Shown here piece after piece: positions 41,834-49,530 of a stretch of 64,000 bases of DNA; the first letter of the stretch is position 1; every line of letters starts with the position of its first letter. Source of the stretch: Methanocella_A sp049676595 (GTDB lineage: Archaea; Halobacteriota; Methanocellia; Methanocellales; Methanocellaceae). Location: positions 2,914,001-2,978,000 of the forward strand of contig NZ_CP187259.1 of the NCBI RefSeq assembly GCF_049676595.1. The letters run 5' to 3'. The notes under the pieces are model-generated. The model made no database searches, was not told the origin of the DNA, and saw only the letters and a list, made by a program, of their open reading frames with translations. The position numbers and the translations under genes were made by a program.

Positions 41834-42793
41834 TCAGAATTTTGTTGAATTATTAATTACAAGTATTTTTTGTCTCCATGCATTGTTCCATGCGTCTTTA
41901 TCGTTAGGGTCTGCCGCTACATAGACCCTTATTGTGTTATCACTGAATTTTTGGTAATTTGGAACACCTATACCTGTTGTATTCTTGTCACAATTGGTAT
42001 TGTTTAACCGGATGATAGTTCCAGGACTCAACTCTACAGGAGTAGCCCACGTCATACCCCAGTACCCAGCCATTTTTTGAAAGATGGTTAGCGTGAAATT
42101 GGTACCAGGTTCGATGGCCGGATCATTCGAATCGAGTATACGGACGGTATAGCAGGGTTCAATACCATCTACCCTCGAGTCGTTCAAACTTATTATCTGA
42201 CCGACAATAGTAGAAAATCCAGTTACCTCAGTCGGTTTTACATTGACCGAATCGCTAATGATAGATACTTTTCGTTTCCAGGCGTCTTCCCATTCTGTTT
42301 CATTACTAATATCGGCACCAACGGAAAGAGTTATCATGCCATTTTCAAAGCTGTAATAATCCATATCACTGGTACGCATTGGCAGGGTTAGAGTATCATT
42401 AACGATAACGCTGTAAAGGTCAGTATTATTAATACAGATGATCGTTCCCGGAACTAACTCTGCAGGCGTAGCCCATTCAGCTTGCGTTAGCGCAGAGTGA
42501 ACGATTGGATGAATGAGTATTCGGAATCTACATTCTGTGCCATTTTTTAGGAGTGGATCATTTGAATTTAGTACGTGTACATTATAGTATGGCGAAGTAT
42601 TACAAATTACGGCTCCGTTAGCTGAATTTGAATTATTGAAACTTGTTATTTTAAGTACAAGCCTGGTATCCGGGTCCTTTTCGAGGTTATTTGCGGGCAT
42701 CCCCCAGGTGGCAATGAAGTAAAGAACTGCCAAGAGTACTATTAGTAATAGCGCTATTGCTATCACAAAAATATCCTTTATCAATTTTGCCAC
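41834..42793 (-). CDS. Membrane-anchored protein with internal duplication, unknown
   Basis: This 319-aa protein starts at a GTG with one N-terminal membrane segment (IFVIAIALLLIVLLAVLYFI). Two exterior repeats of about 125 aa follow: first YYNVHVLNSNDPLL, then EWATPAELVPGTIICINNTD and EDAWKRKVSIIS; second CYTVRILDSNDPAI, then TWATPVELSPGTIIRLNNTN and NNAWRQKILVIN. The repeated domain (xWATPxELxPGTII-x-NNT) is not one I recognise. Many NxT sequons suggest glycosylation. Its AT-richness matches the neighbouring lipoprotein. Confidence 0.65.
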   Translation of the reverse strand: MAKLIKDIFVIAIALLLIVLLAVLYFIATWGMPANNLEKDPDTRLVLKITSFNNSNSANGAVICNTSPYYNVHVLNSNDPLLKNGTECRFRILIHPIVHSALTQAEWATPAELVPGTIICINNTDLYSVIVNDTLTLPMRTSDMDYYSFENGMITLSVGADISNETEWEDAWKRKVSIISDSVNVKPTEVTGFSTIVGQIISLNDSRVDGIEPCYTVRILDSNDPAIEPGTNFTLTIFQKMAGYWGMTWATPVELSPGTIIRLNNTNCDKNTTGIGVPNYQKFSDNTIRVYVAADPNDKDAWNNAWRQKILVINNSTKF

Positions 42794-42880
42794 GGCTTGA
42801 ATATTATATGGTTGCTTAGATATAGTTTTACTTTATAGGGTGGTATCCAGCGCTATATGCAACAATACTAACTAAGTCCT

Positions 42881-43125
42881 ACCTCCCTGACCTCTGTACC
42901 TCCCTGACCTCCTTCTTTATAGTCCTCCCCGACCTCCCCGACCTCCCTGACCCGCCTCCTTTCCTCCAGTACCTCTCTTTACCCGGAATGCGCCAGAATC
43001 GCTTAAATCAGCAAAGTATAGAGTAAAAGGAGGTACCGGAGGAAAGGAGGTGGTAAAGGAGGTACACAGAGGTAAGGGAGTATATAAAAATCGGAGGTCA
43101 GGGAGGTACAGAGGTCAGGGAGGAC
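42881..43125. repeat. CCTCC/GGAGG-word palindrome (copy 3, diverged)
   Basis: The left half has ACCTCCCTGACCTCTGTACC words, the right half GGAGGTACCGGAGGAAAGGA and GGAGGTCAGGGAGGTACAGA. The loop is AATCGCTTAAATCAGC. It shares the word with copies at 8318 and 40897 but not their ends. It fills the gap 42794-43149, where I see no gene. Confidence 0.7.
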
Positions 43126-43149
43126 GAACAATGCCGAACAGATAAAAAG

Positions 43150-43980
43150 TCACCCAAGCTCAAAACTGGTAACCCCATACACCCTGCATACCTGCGATAA
43201 GTCTGCCCCTTTCGTATACATGCGTGCGGTCTCAAAAACCGGGTGCATGTCGAGCCGCTTTGCCAGCGCAACGCCCGCAGGGTTTACTTCGGGCACATCC
43301 AGGAATATCGCCTGCCCCACAACAGTATTCGATAGTGCATGACACAGGTTTTCTGCCGCAGAGTCATGATCAGCAAACACCGGCCCGATCTTGTGGCCGT
43401 TCAGGCACTGCCTGATCACCCCATAACCAGCTAACCTCCCGTTTTCCACATACCCGAGCGCGGCACAGCCAGACTGGCTGATCCACCGCCGTAAAAATTC
43501 CGGCCGCATGGCGGGAAAGATCGTGGCATCGTACCTGACTACGTCTTCAAAGGGCAGCGATTCCAGCGCTACTATGTGGTCATACTTTCCACTGCCAGCC
43601 AGCCCTTCGTAGCGTATGTTCCGGTAAGCGAGCCTGAAGCCGGACTTTTTGTAGTTCTCCTGCTGAGCCAGGACTCCGTCCAGCCCTATGTTCCGGTCGC
43701 CGAGATATTCAAGCGCAGCTTTCCACAGTCGGATTCCGTAGCCCTTTCCACGGTACTCCGGCCTCACCACGTACAGGCCAATGAACCCGAACTTATCATC
43801 ATAAGCCACAGCAGAGATGCAGCCGACAGGTTCGCCGTCTAGCTCGCCGATGAAAAAGCCATTGGGGTCCGTGTTGTAAAAGCAATCGGCATCGTTTAAG
43901 CCTGGGTTCCAGCCTTCGGCGGCCGCCATACTGATGGCAAAATCTGCATCGAGCCGGGTCATTCGCCTGATACTGAGCAT
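43150..43980 (-). CDS. GNAT acetyltransferase with YitH-like C-terminal domain
   Basis: This 276-aa protein has an N-terminal GNAT domain: RMTRLDADFAISMAAAEGWN, FIGELDGEPVGCISAVAY, and the acetyl-CoA site in YVVRPEYRGKGYGIRLWKAA. A second domain holds ARMYTKGADL near the C-terminus, typical of the YitH/HolE-type N-acetyltransferases. The substrate is unknown. It is a separate transcription unit, convergent with the repeat region at 42881 and pointing away from the tRNA gene. Confidence 0.82.
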   Translation of the reverse strand: MLSIRRMTRLDADFAISMAAAEGWNPGLNDADCFYNTDPNGFFIGELDGEPVGCISAVAYDDKFGFIGLYVVRPEYRGKGYGIRLWKAALEYLGDRNIGLDGVLAQQENYKKSGFRLAYRNIRYEGLAGSGKYDHIVALESLPFEDVVRYDATIFPAMRPEFLRRWISQSGCAALGYVENGRLAGYGVIRQCLNGHKIGPVFADHDSAAENLCHALSNTVVGQAIFLDVPEVNPAGVALAKRLDMHPVFETARMYTKGADLSQVCRVYGVTSFELG

Positions 43981-44097
43981 ATTGGGAAGTGGGGCGATAG
44001 TTTATATAAAGCTTGAGTAACGATGATTGGACGTATTTTCAATTATTTAGAAAAAGGTGACATAAAGAGTAGGGGATATATATCCCCCAAACGCCAG

Positions 44098-44172
44098 CGG
44101 GCGAGGTGGGATTCGAACCCACGGTATCCGGCTTAGGAGGCCGGCGCTATGTCCTGGCTAGGCGACCCGCCC
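44098..44172 (-). tRNA. tRNA-Arg (anticodon CCT)
   Basis: On the minus strand the molecule folds as a cloverleaf: acceptor GGGCGGG with CTCGCCC (one G-T pair), anticodon stem CCGGC/GCCGG with loop CTCCTAA giving anticodon CCT (decodes AGG), and T arm GTGGGTTCGAATCCCAC. The CCA end is not encoded. No intron is seen. Confidence 0.95.
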
Positions 44173-44325
44173 AAATCTGCGTATCCTACATGTTCATTCT
44201 GATATATAAAATCTGCGAGCCAGACCATGCAAGATAGCGTTTATCCCCGGGCATCACGACCGGACAATATTATTTTCGACAATTTATAAATATCCGTCAT
44301 CGCAAACTCATCTTGGTGACTTGAG

Positions 44326-44568
44326 ATGGACAGAAGAACTACTGATCCTTTGACAATAATAGCCATGATACTGACGATTGTCGGCGGTATCAACTGGTTA
44401 CTGGTAGCGTTCGGGTTTAACCTGGTGGAAGCCCTCTTCGGGCCCGTGGCGACGAGCGTCCTCACAAAGCTGGTCTACATTCTGGTAGGCATCGCGGCGA
44501 TTTACCTGCTGTACCCTCTGTACCAGATGCTCACAACGCCCCGCGAGAGGCCAGTCGTGCGCCCGTGA
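44326..44568 (+). CDS. DUF378 small membrane protein
   Basis: This 80-aa protein has the DUF378 pattern: DPLTIIAMILTIVGGINWLL, VAFGFNLVEALFG and YILVGIAAIYLLYPLYQ, with two membrane helices. A TATA-like TTTATAAATAT lies about 40 bp upstream. No function is known. Confidence 0.85.
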   Translation: MDRRTTDPLTIIAMILTIVGGINWLLVAFGFNLVEALFGPVATSVLTKLVYILVGIAAIYLLYPLYQMLTTPRERPVVRP

Positions 44569-44707
44569 TCCGCTGCTAACCGCGGATCCACTTTTCTTAT
44601 ATTTAGAGTATTTACACAATCGTGAACGTGGACTAACGCTGCGCTGTGCCTGTTACAGATTACTCGGATACTCGTAAGACGTTGTCTCGGAGCTCGTGAA
44701 CGCAAGA

Positions 44708-44880
44708 CGAACGCTGCGCTGTGCCAGGATCACAGATTACGACAGATGCCACAGATTGCACAGATATATATTTGTAATTAAAACGATTGGCGATCTACCT
44801 CTCTGCTAGTTTACCGATTATCAATCTGTGTAATCTGCGCAATCTGTCGTAATCTGTGATCTGGCACAGCGCAGCGTTCG
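44708..44880. repeat. CAGATTGCACAGAT-word palindromic element E
   Basis: The ends CGAACGCTGCGCTGTGCCAG (44708-44727) and its exact complement (44861-44880) bound 173 bp. The interior left half has GACAGATGCCACAGATTGCA and the right half AATCTGTGTAATCTGCGCAA. It matches element F closely. A further end-like segment (AACGCTGCGCTGTGCCTG) lies at 44636-44653. The interval 44569-44950 has no gene. Confidence 0.85.
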
Positions 44881-44950
44881 TGTTGCTGTCTCAAGTTATC
44901 TAAAAAAGATGATAAAAGTAATGTCCCCTAACGAGACAATTGTCTTACAT

Positions 44951-45757
44951 TCAGATCATCTTGCTCTTGACGGACTCGCGTATCTGCTCGTCATTCATGA
45001 AGAAGACCGGCCCGTCGAACGCTGGCCTGCCGTTGATGGCGGCTTCGCAGACGGTGGGAGTTCCCGTAGCCCAGTAGTCGACGATCTTGACGCTCAGGCC
45101 TTCGATGCCTTCGACTGCCTTCTGGATCTTTGCCGCGATCATGAAGGGCATGTGGCACTGGCGGTAGATGCCGATGACCAGCACGTTCTTGCCGGCGTTG
45201 CAGAAGTTGATCTCTTCCGTCTTCGGGGTGATCTCGTCGCCCCTGACCGGATACCGGAGCAGGTACCGCTTCGTGGCGTGGCCGGTGATCTCGACTGCAT
45301 CCCGGAAACCGTAGCCCTGGTAGAAGTCGTACTGCATGATGGGCGCTCCCTTCAGGGTCAGCACGTCCACGAACTTGCACTTCTTGTTCCCCAGCGGCTT
45401 ATCGAACCACTTCCGGGCGAACATGTCGTCCAGAATCGCTTTGCGGACCGCGATGCCGGCGTCCTGCTTGTACCATCCGCAGTCGATGACCATCGTCCGG
45501 GGCATGTCGGCCGCAAACAGCCCCAGCGGGTGAGCGGCGGCCGGAATACACTCCACAAAGCCCGCGGGCTTGCCACTCTCGTCGTAGGCCAGCACCCCGA
45601 TAGTGCCGTATTTCCCGATCATCTCCAGCAGCCACTGCCTCCTCGCCTCCCGGCCCTCCTTAAAGTGCGGGTTCTTATCCAGGCCCGGCATGTTGCCGCA
45701 AACGCTCATCAGGTCATCCACATTTTTCTCGGTGATGTCTTCGAACTTGAAATTCAT
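44951..45757 (-). CDS. GNAT-fold protein with C-terminal redox-like domain
   Basis: This 268-aa protein has an N-terminal GNAT part (MNFKFEDITEKNVDDLMSVC, GTIGVLAYDESGKPAGFVEC, YDFYQGYGFRDAVEITGHAT). A second alpha/beta part follows, with NAGKNVLVIGIYRQCHMPFM and WATGTPTVCEAAINGRPAFD, reminiscent of a thioredoxin-like or periplasmic-type fold with Cys at QCH and VCE. It is probably an acetyltransferase; substrate and role of the second domain are unknown. A 323-codon frame on the opposite strand is its shadow. Confidence 0.75.
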   Translation of the reverse strand: MNFKFEDITEKNVDDLMSVCGNMPGLDKNPHFKEGREARRQWLLEMIGKYGTIGVLAYDESGKPAGFVECIPAAAHPLGLFAADMPRTMVIDCGWYKQDAGIAVRKAILDDMFARKWFDKPLGNKKCKFVDVLTLKGAPIMQYDFYQGYGFRDAVEITGHATKRYLLRYPVRGDEITPKTEEINFCNAGKNVLVIGIYRQCHMPFMIAAKIQKAVEGIEGLSVKIVDYWATGTPTVCEAAINGRPAFDGPVFFMNDEQIRESVKSKMI

Positions 45758-45903
45758 AATATCCTAATCCCTGGCCACGGTTTGACAGGTGGTGGCCAAT
45801 CCTCAAATAAGCTTCTGAGGATTAAAGCCTTGTCAGATAGCGGTCCGAAAGTAATATACAATGATGTGAAAAAAAGCTAAGCTGACTGCAACCAATATTT
45901 GAA

Positions 45904-46453
45904 CCACGGCGGCACGGCTCTTTATCCTGGCAACTGAAGATCAAATTTTAAAACCACGGCGGCACGGCGACACCAAGACAAGGCGATCCACGACAAGCCA
46001 GTGGTAATTGAAACCACGGCGGCACGGCGACACCAAGACAGTGGTGAACCGGCATAAGTGAACTCTTTTGTAGGTCCACGGCGGCACGGAGACAGAGCAT
46101 TAACCATATGTTTACTATCCAAGGGTTTCAGCCTGACTTTCCATCAATAGCCTGAAGGAAGGAAAACTTATCTGTCTCCATGCCGTCAGCCCGCCGTGCC
46201 GCCGTGGATCAATAAAAAAAGTAGCCTTGATATTCGGGTCGGGTTGTCTCCGTGCCGCCGTGCCGCCGTGGTTCAAATAACCATCCAGTAATCATTTCTC
46301 ACATTGTCTCCGTGCCGCCGTGCCGCCGTGGTTCAAATAACCATCCAGCCATCGTTTCACACACTGTCTCCGTGCCGCCGTGCCGCCGTGGTTCAAATAA
46401 CCATCCAGTAATCATTTCTCACATTGTCTCTGTGCCGCCGTGCCGCCGTGGTT
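45904..46453. repeat. CCACGGCGGCACGG-word palindrome H with 60-bp period
   Basis: The left part repeats CCACGGCGGCACGGCGACAC at roughly 60-bp intervals (45904, 45952, 46012, 46075). The right part repeats the complement, GTGCCGCCGTGCCGCCGTGG, with an exact 60-bp period (46201-46453). The intervening 32-bp segments of the right half are nearly alike (CAAATAACCATCCAG start), unlike CRISPR spacers. No gene is present in 45758-46556. Confidence 0.8.
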
Positions 46454-46556
46454 AGAACGTCTGTTTTCCAGTTGTATGGATAAGGAGCCGTGCCACAGTG
46501 GTTAGAAATGATGTGCTGTGCCACAGTGAAAAAATAGGGGCGCCTCTGCCGTGTTT

Positions 46557-48428
46557 TTACTCGGCGAGGCGTGCGGTGATCTCGTCCCCGGCGGCCTGGG
46601 CGGTAAGGAGACGGTCAACCAGATTCGACCCTTTGGGCACTTTGATGGAGGAGCCTTTGCCGATCGTCGCGGTGAAGAGGTATTTGCCGCCGGCGGAGAC
46701 TTCCATGGTTTCACCCATGTACCGGCCGGGGAAGCTGAGGACTACGTGTCTTTTGGTTTCCTCGACGTCGACCGGGATTTCCTCGCTTTTTTTCCGGGGT
46801 GCGGTGACGGGCTCTTCCTCCGCTTCTCCCCGTCCCGATCCCTCGTCGAGCGGCCTCACGTCGATGTGGATGCCGAGGTCTTTCTCGATCCGCTTGATGG
46901 TGCTGCCTGCCTTCCCTAAAAGGCCGGCGATTTCCTTTTCCCTCACTTTGACCATTGCGCTGTTTTCGCCCTGCATCTCGACTTCGACGTAGCCTTTGAC
47001 GTACTTGCCGATGACCTTCTGAATTTCCCGGGACGCCAGCTTCATGGTCGCCTTCGGGGCCTTCTTTTCCGCTCCGATGGGCATGACGACGACCTGCTCG
47101 CCGTAGGTGTATATCTCGTACTCGGGCCTGCCGGTTTCCATTTCCTTGACCAGGATGACCGGCCTGGCGAGGTCGGCTTCCTGCATGCCGGCGGGGACTT
47201 TGACGGTGAAGGTCAGGTCGTAGACCTTCTCGATGGTGCCCCGGTCGATGAACACGACGGTGTCTACCACCTGCGGAATAACGCCCAGCTCGATGCGGCC
47301 GATGAAACGCTGGATGGCGTCGATGCCTCTGGTGGCGTGGACGACGCCGATCATGCCCACGCCGGCGAGGCGCATGTCCGAGAAGATGGAGAAGTCGGCG
47401 GTTTTCCGCAACTCATCGTAGATCGTGTAGTCGGGCCGGACCAGCAGCAGGATATCAGCGGTGTTTTCCATGTGGCCTTCCAGCGGCGCGTACTGGGTGA
47501 TCGATTCGGGCAGCTGCAAATCACGGGGCGACTCCATCGTCTTGATGATGAAGTCGTGGGACAGCAGGAACTCGGCGCACGCCTGCGCGAAGGTGGACTT
47601 GCCCGCGCCGGGCGGACCCGAGATGAGGATGCCCCTGCGCTTTTCGATGAGCCTCTCTTTAAATGTTTTACTGAACGCGTAGTCCTCGAGGTTCAGCTTC
47701 GCGATCGGCCTGACCACGGTGATCTCGGCGCCGTCGGAGAACGGGGGCATGGCGATGGCGATACGCATCGATCCCAGCTGGACCACGGTGGCCCCGCTCT
47801 TTTCCATCTCGATGAAGCCGTTAGGGTCGTTCTTGGTGTGCTCCAGGATCTCGTGGGCCATGCGGATGATCTCTTTATCGCTGAGCTTGCGGTCGTCGAT
47901 CTTCTCCAGGCGCATAGTGCTGATGCTGCCCCTTTTAGCCAGCGGCTCCACGTCGGCTTTCAGGTGTATCGACATAGTGTCGTCGGTGAAGTAGTCCATG
48001 ATGGACAGTCGCTTCTTCTGCTCTTCCCGCTCCGGCTTCAGGTAGATCACGGGGATACCCGTCGCCCTGGCCACGCTCGCCTGGACTTTGTCGCTGGTGA
48101 TGAACTCGGCGCCGTACTTAGCGGCGATGCTGCGGATCATGTAGTCGATCTCCCCGCCCGGGGCCAGCTTCACCTGGTCCAGCGTCGGCCGGGGGCCGGT
48201 GAACTGCAGCTTGATCTCGCCCGCCACGTGCATGTCGTGCAGCTTGCGCAGCTCTTCGAGCCCGTTGAACCCGATTTCCAGGCCGCGGTTGGCCTGAGAC
48301 TCCAGCTCGGCCACCACCGCTTCCGGTACTATTATGTTCGCGTCCCGGTATTCTCCCGACTCTACTTTTTTGGTGATGCTCCCGTTGATGATCGTACTGG
48401 TGTCTGGTACCAGCTTTAGTCCAGTCAT
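46557..48428 (-). CDS. PIN domain / P-loop ATPase / KH domain protein
   Basis: This 623-aa protein combines a PIN-type nuclease domain, a PilT-like secretion-type ATPase and a KH domain. The PIN part has the acidic residues of KLVPDTSTIINGSI and IIVPEAVVAELESQA. The ATPase has Walker A GPPGAGKSTFAQA near residue 270 and DYTIYDELRKTADF. The KH-like part near residues 500-560 is ENSAMVKVREKEIAGLLGKA, then GSTIKRIEKDLGIHID. It is a widely conserved archaeal family probably acting in RNA metabolism; the exact substrate is unknown. GGGAGCT precedes ATG 48428. Confidence 0.92.
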   Translation of the reverse strand: MTGLKLVPDTSTIINGSITKKVESGEYRDANIIVPEAVVAELESQANRGLEIGFNGLEELRKLHDMHVAGEIKLQFTGPRPTLDQVKLAPGGEIDYMIRSIAAKYGAEFITSDKVQASVARATGIPVIYLKPEREEQKKRLSIMDYFTDDTMSIHLKADVEPLAKRGSISTMRLEKIDDRKLSDKEIIRMAHEILEHTKNDPNGFIEMEKSGATVVQLGSMRIAIAMPPFSDGAEITVVRPIAKLNLEDYAFSKTFKERLIEKRRGILISGPPGAGKSTFAQACAEFLLSHDFIIKTMESPRDLQLPESITQYAPLEGHMENTADILLLVRPDYTIYDELRKTADFSIFSDMRLAGVGMIGVVHATRGIDAIQRFIGRIELGVIPQVVDTVVFIDRGTIEKVYDLTFTVKVPAGMQEADLARPVILVKEMETGRPEYEIYTYGEQVVVMPIGAEKKAPKATMKLASREIQKVIGKYVKGYVEVEMQGENSAMVKVREKEIAGLLGKAGSTIKRIEKDLGIHIDVRPLDEGSGRGEAEEEPVTAPRKKSEEIPVDVEETKRHVVLSFPGRYMGETMEVSAGGKYLFTATIGKGSSIKVPKGSNLVDRLLTAQAAGDEITARLAE

Positions 48429-48478
48429 GCTAGCTCCCTGTTATCATTCTTTAGCGTGTCACGCTTTAAAACATACTC

Positions 48479-48838
48479 TCAGTTCTTGTACACGTCGCCC
48501 GGTTCGAACGTTTTCTCCCCGACGACGGTCCCGTCGATGGTCCGGTAGAAGCAGGAACGATAGCCCGTGTGACAAGCCCCGGTGTCCTGTTCTACCAGAA
48601 TCAGGAGACAGTCCCGGTCACAGTCGATGCGCATCTCTTGGACGCGCTGGTAGTGGCCAGAAGTTTCTCCCTTCTTCCACAGCTTGCCTCTGCTGCGGCT
48701 AAAATAGTGCGCGATGCCGGTGCTGCGGGTGAGCTCGAACGCCTCCCTGCTCATGAAGGCGAACATGAGCACCTCCAGCGTGGTGCAGTCCTGCACGATG
48801 ACGGGCAGCAGCCCATCCTTGAATTCCGGCTCCATCAT
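48479..48838 (-). CDS. hisI: Phosphoribosyl-AMP cyclohydrolase
   Basis: This 119-aa enzyme opens the purine ring of PR-AMP in histidine biosynthesis. The motif RSRGKLWKKGETSGHYQRVQ (substrate binding) is intact, and the metal ligands are in RIDCDRDCLLI and the Cys of TGACHTGYRSCF. HisE is not fused. It is 50 bp upstream of the PIN-ATPase gene on the same strand. HisD lies at 61318. Confidence 0.95.
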   Translation of the reverse strand: MMEPEFKDGLLPVIVQDCTTLEVLMFAFMSREAFELTRSTGIAHYFSRSRGKLWKKGETSGHYQRVQEMRIDCDRDCLLILVEQDTGACHTGYRSCFYRTIDGTVVGEKTFEPGDVYKN

Positions 48839-48922
48839 AGTGGCATAATGTGCGCCGGAGCGGATATAATTTATGTCGCTGTCGTTCCATGACGACTGTT
48901 GTTATTAAACCGCGAACGTGTA

Positions 48923-49087
48923 CGAACGCTGCGCTGTGCCAGATCACAGATTACGATAGATTGCACGGATTTCACAGATGACCTTAGAATAATAATTGAT
49001 AAACTGACAATCCATATACAATCGATTAGTATCTGTGCAATCTGTGGCATCTGTCGGAATCTGTGATCTGGCACAGCGCAGCGTTCG
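48923..49087. repeat. CAGATTGCACAGAT-word palindromic element F
   Basis: CGAACGCTGCGCTGTGCCAG (48923-48942) pairs with 49068-49087. The complementarity continues over the first 30 bases (ATCACAGATT). The interior contains GATAGATTGCACGGATTTCA and ATCTGTGCAATCTGTGGCAT with an AT-rich centre. This is the clearest intact single copy (165 bp). No gene lies in 48839-49154. Confidence 0.85.
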
Positions 49088-49154
49088 TCTTGCCGGGTCG
49101 CCTCCAATGCAAGGGCTCGGCTCACGATGAAAAAGAGTAACTATGTAACACACT

Positions 49155-49367
49155 CTATCTGGATTTCATGGTGATGACCGTTGCTACCAGCACATTGAAC
49201 ATCAGCGTAGCAGCCAGGCCGCCGAGAATTCCGTAGCCCGCGCCGAAGACGAAACCCATATCGCCCTTAAGGCCGACGCCAATGAAGATGAGGATAAACG
49301 TGTCGAGGAAAACGAGCGCATTCATCAGCTTGAGGACCGGAGTCTGGTAAAGAATCTTAAGGTTCAT
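49155..49367 (-). CDS. Small membrane protein, unknown
   Basis: This protein of about 70 aa has two hydrophobic segments (LMNALVFLDTFILIFIGVGL and YGILGGLAATLMFNVLVATVI). It has a basic end (TMKSR). No family is recognised. ATG 49367 is preceded by GGGTGTG. A GTG two codons upstream is an alternative. Confidence 0.6.
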   Translation of the reverse strand: MNLKILYQTPVLKLMNALVFLDTFILIFIGVGLKGDMGFVFGAGYGILGGLAATLMFNVLVATVITMKSR

Positions 49368-49530
49368 GAACACACCCGTTTATGGATATGAGGATTATTT
49401 CTCGAATTATAGCTATTAATACATATTCTACCATTTGCCGATTTAGGAAATAGGAATTAGGAAGAGATAAGAAAAAGAGATATGGCCGGCAAGTACGCCG
49501 CAATATCCGGCCGGCGCTCCACAGTTCTGC

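Noticed and set aside
44909..45880. Plus-strand 323-codon frame
   Set aside because: Shadow of the GNAT-fold gene on the other strand.
45904..46453. Possible CRISPR array
   Set aside because: Repeats occur in both orientations, the intervals between right-half repeats are nearly identical, and no cas gene is present. It fits the palindrome family better.
46252..46455. 67-codon frame in repeat H
   Set aside because: Pure repeat translation (VPPCRRGSNNHP units).
47337..48419. Plus-strand 360-codon frame
   Set aside because: Shadow of the PIN-ATPase gene, with His/Arg/Val-rich composition and no domain.
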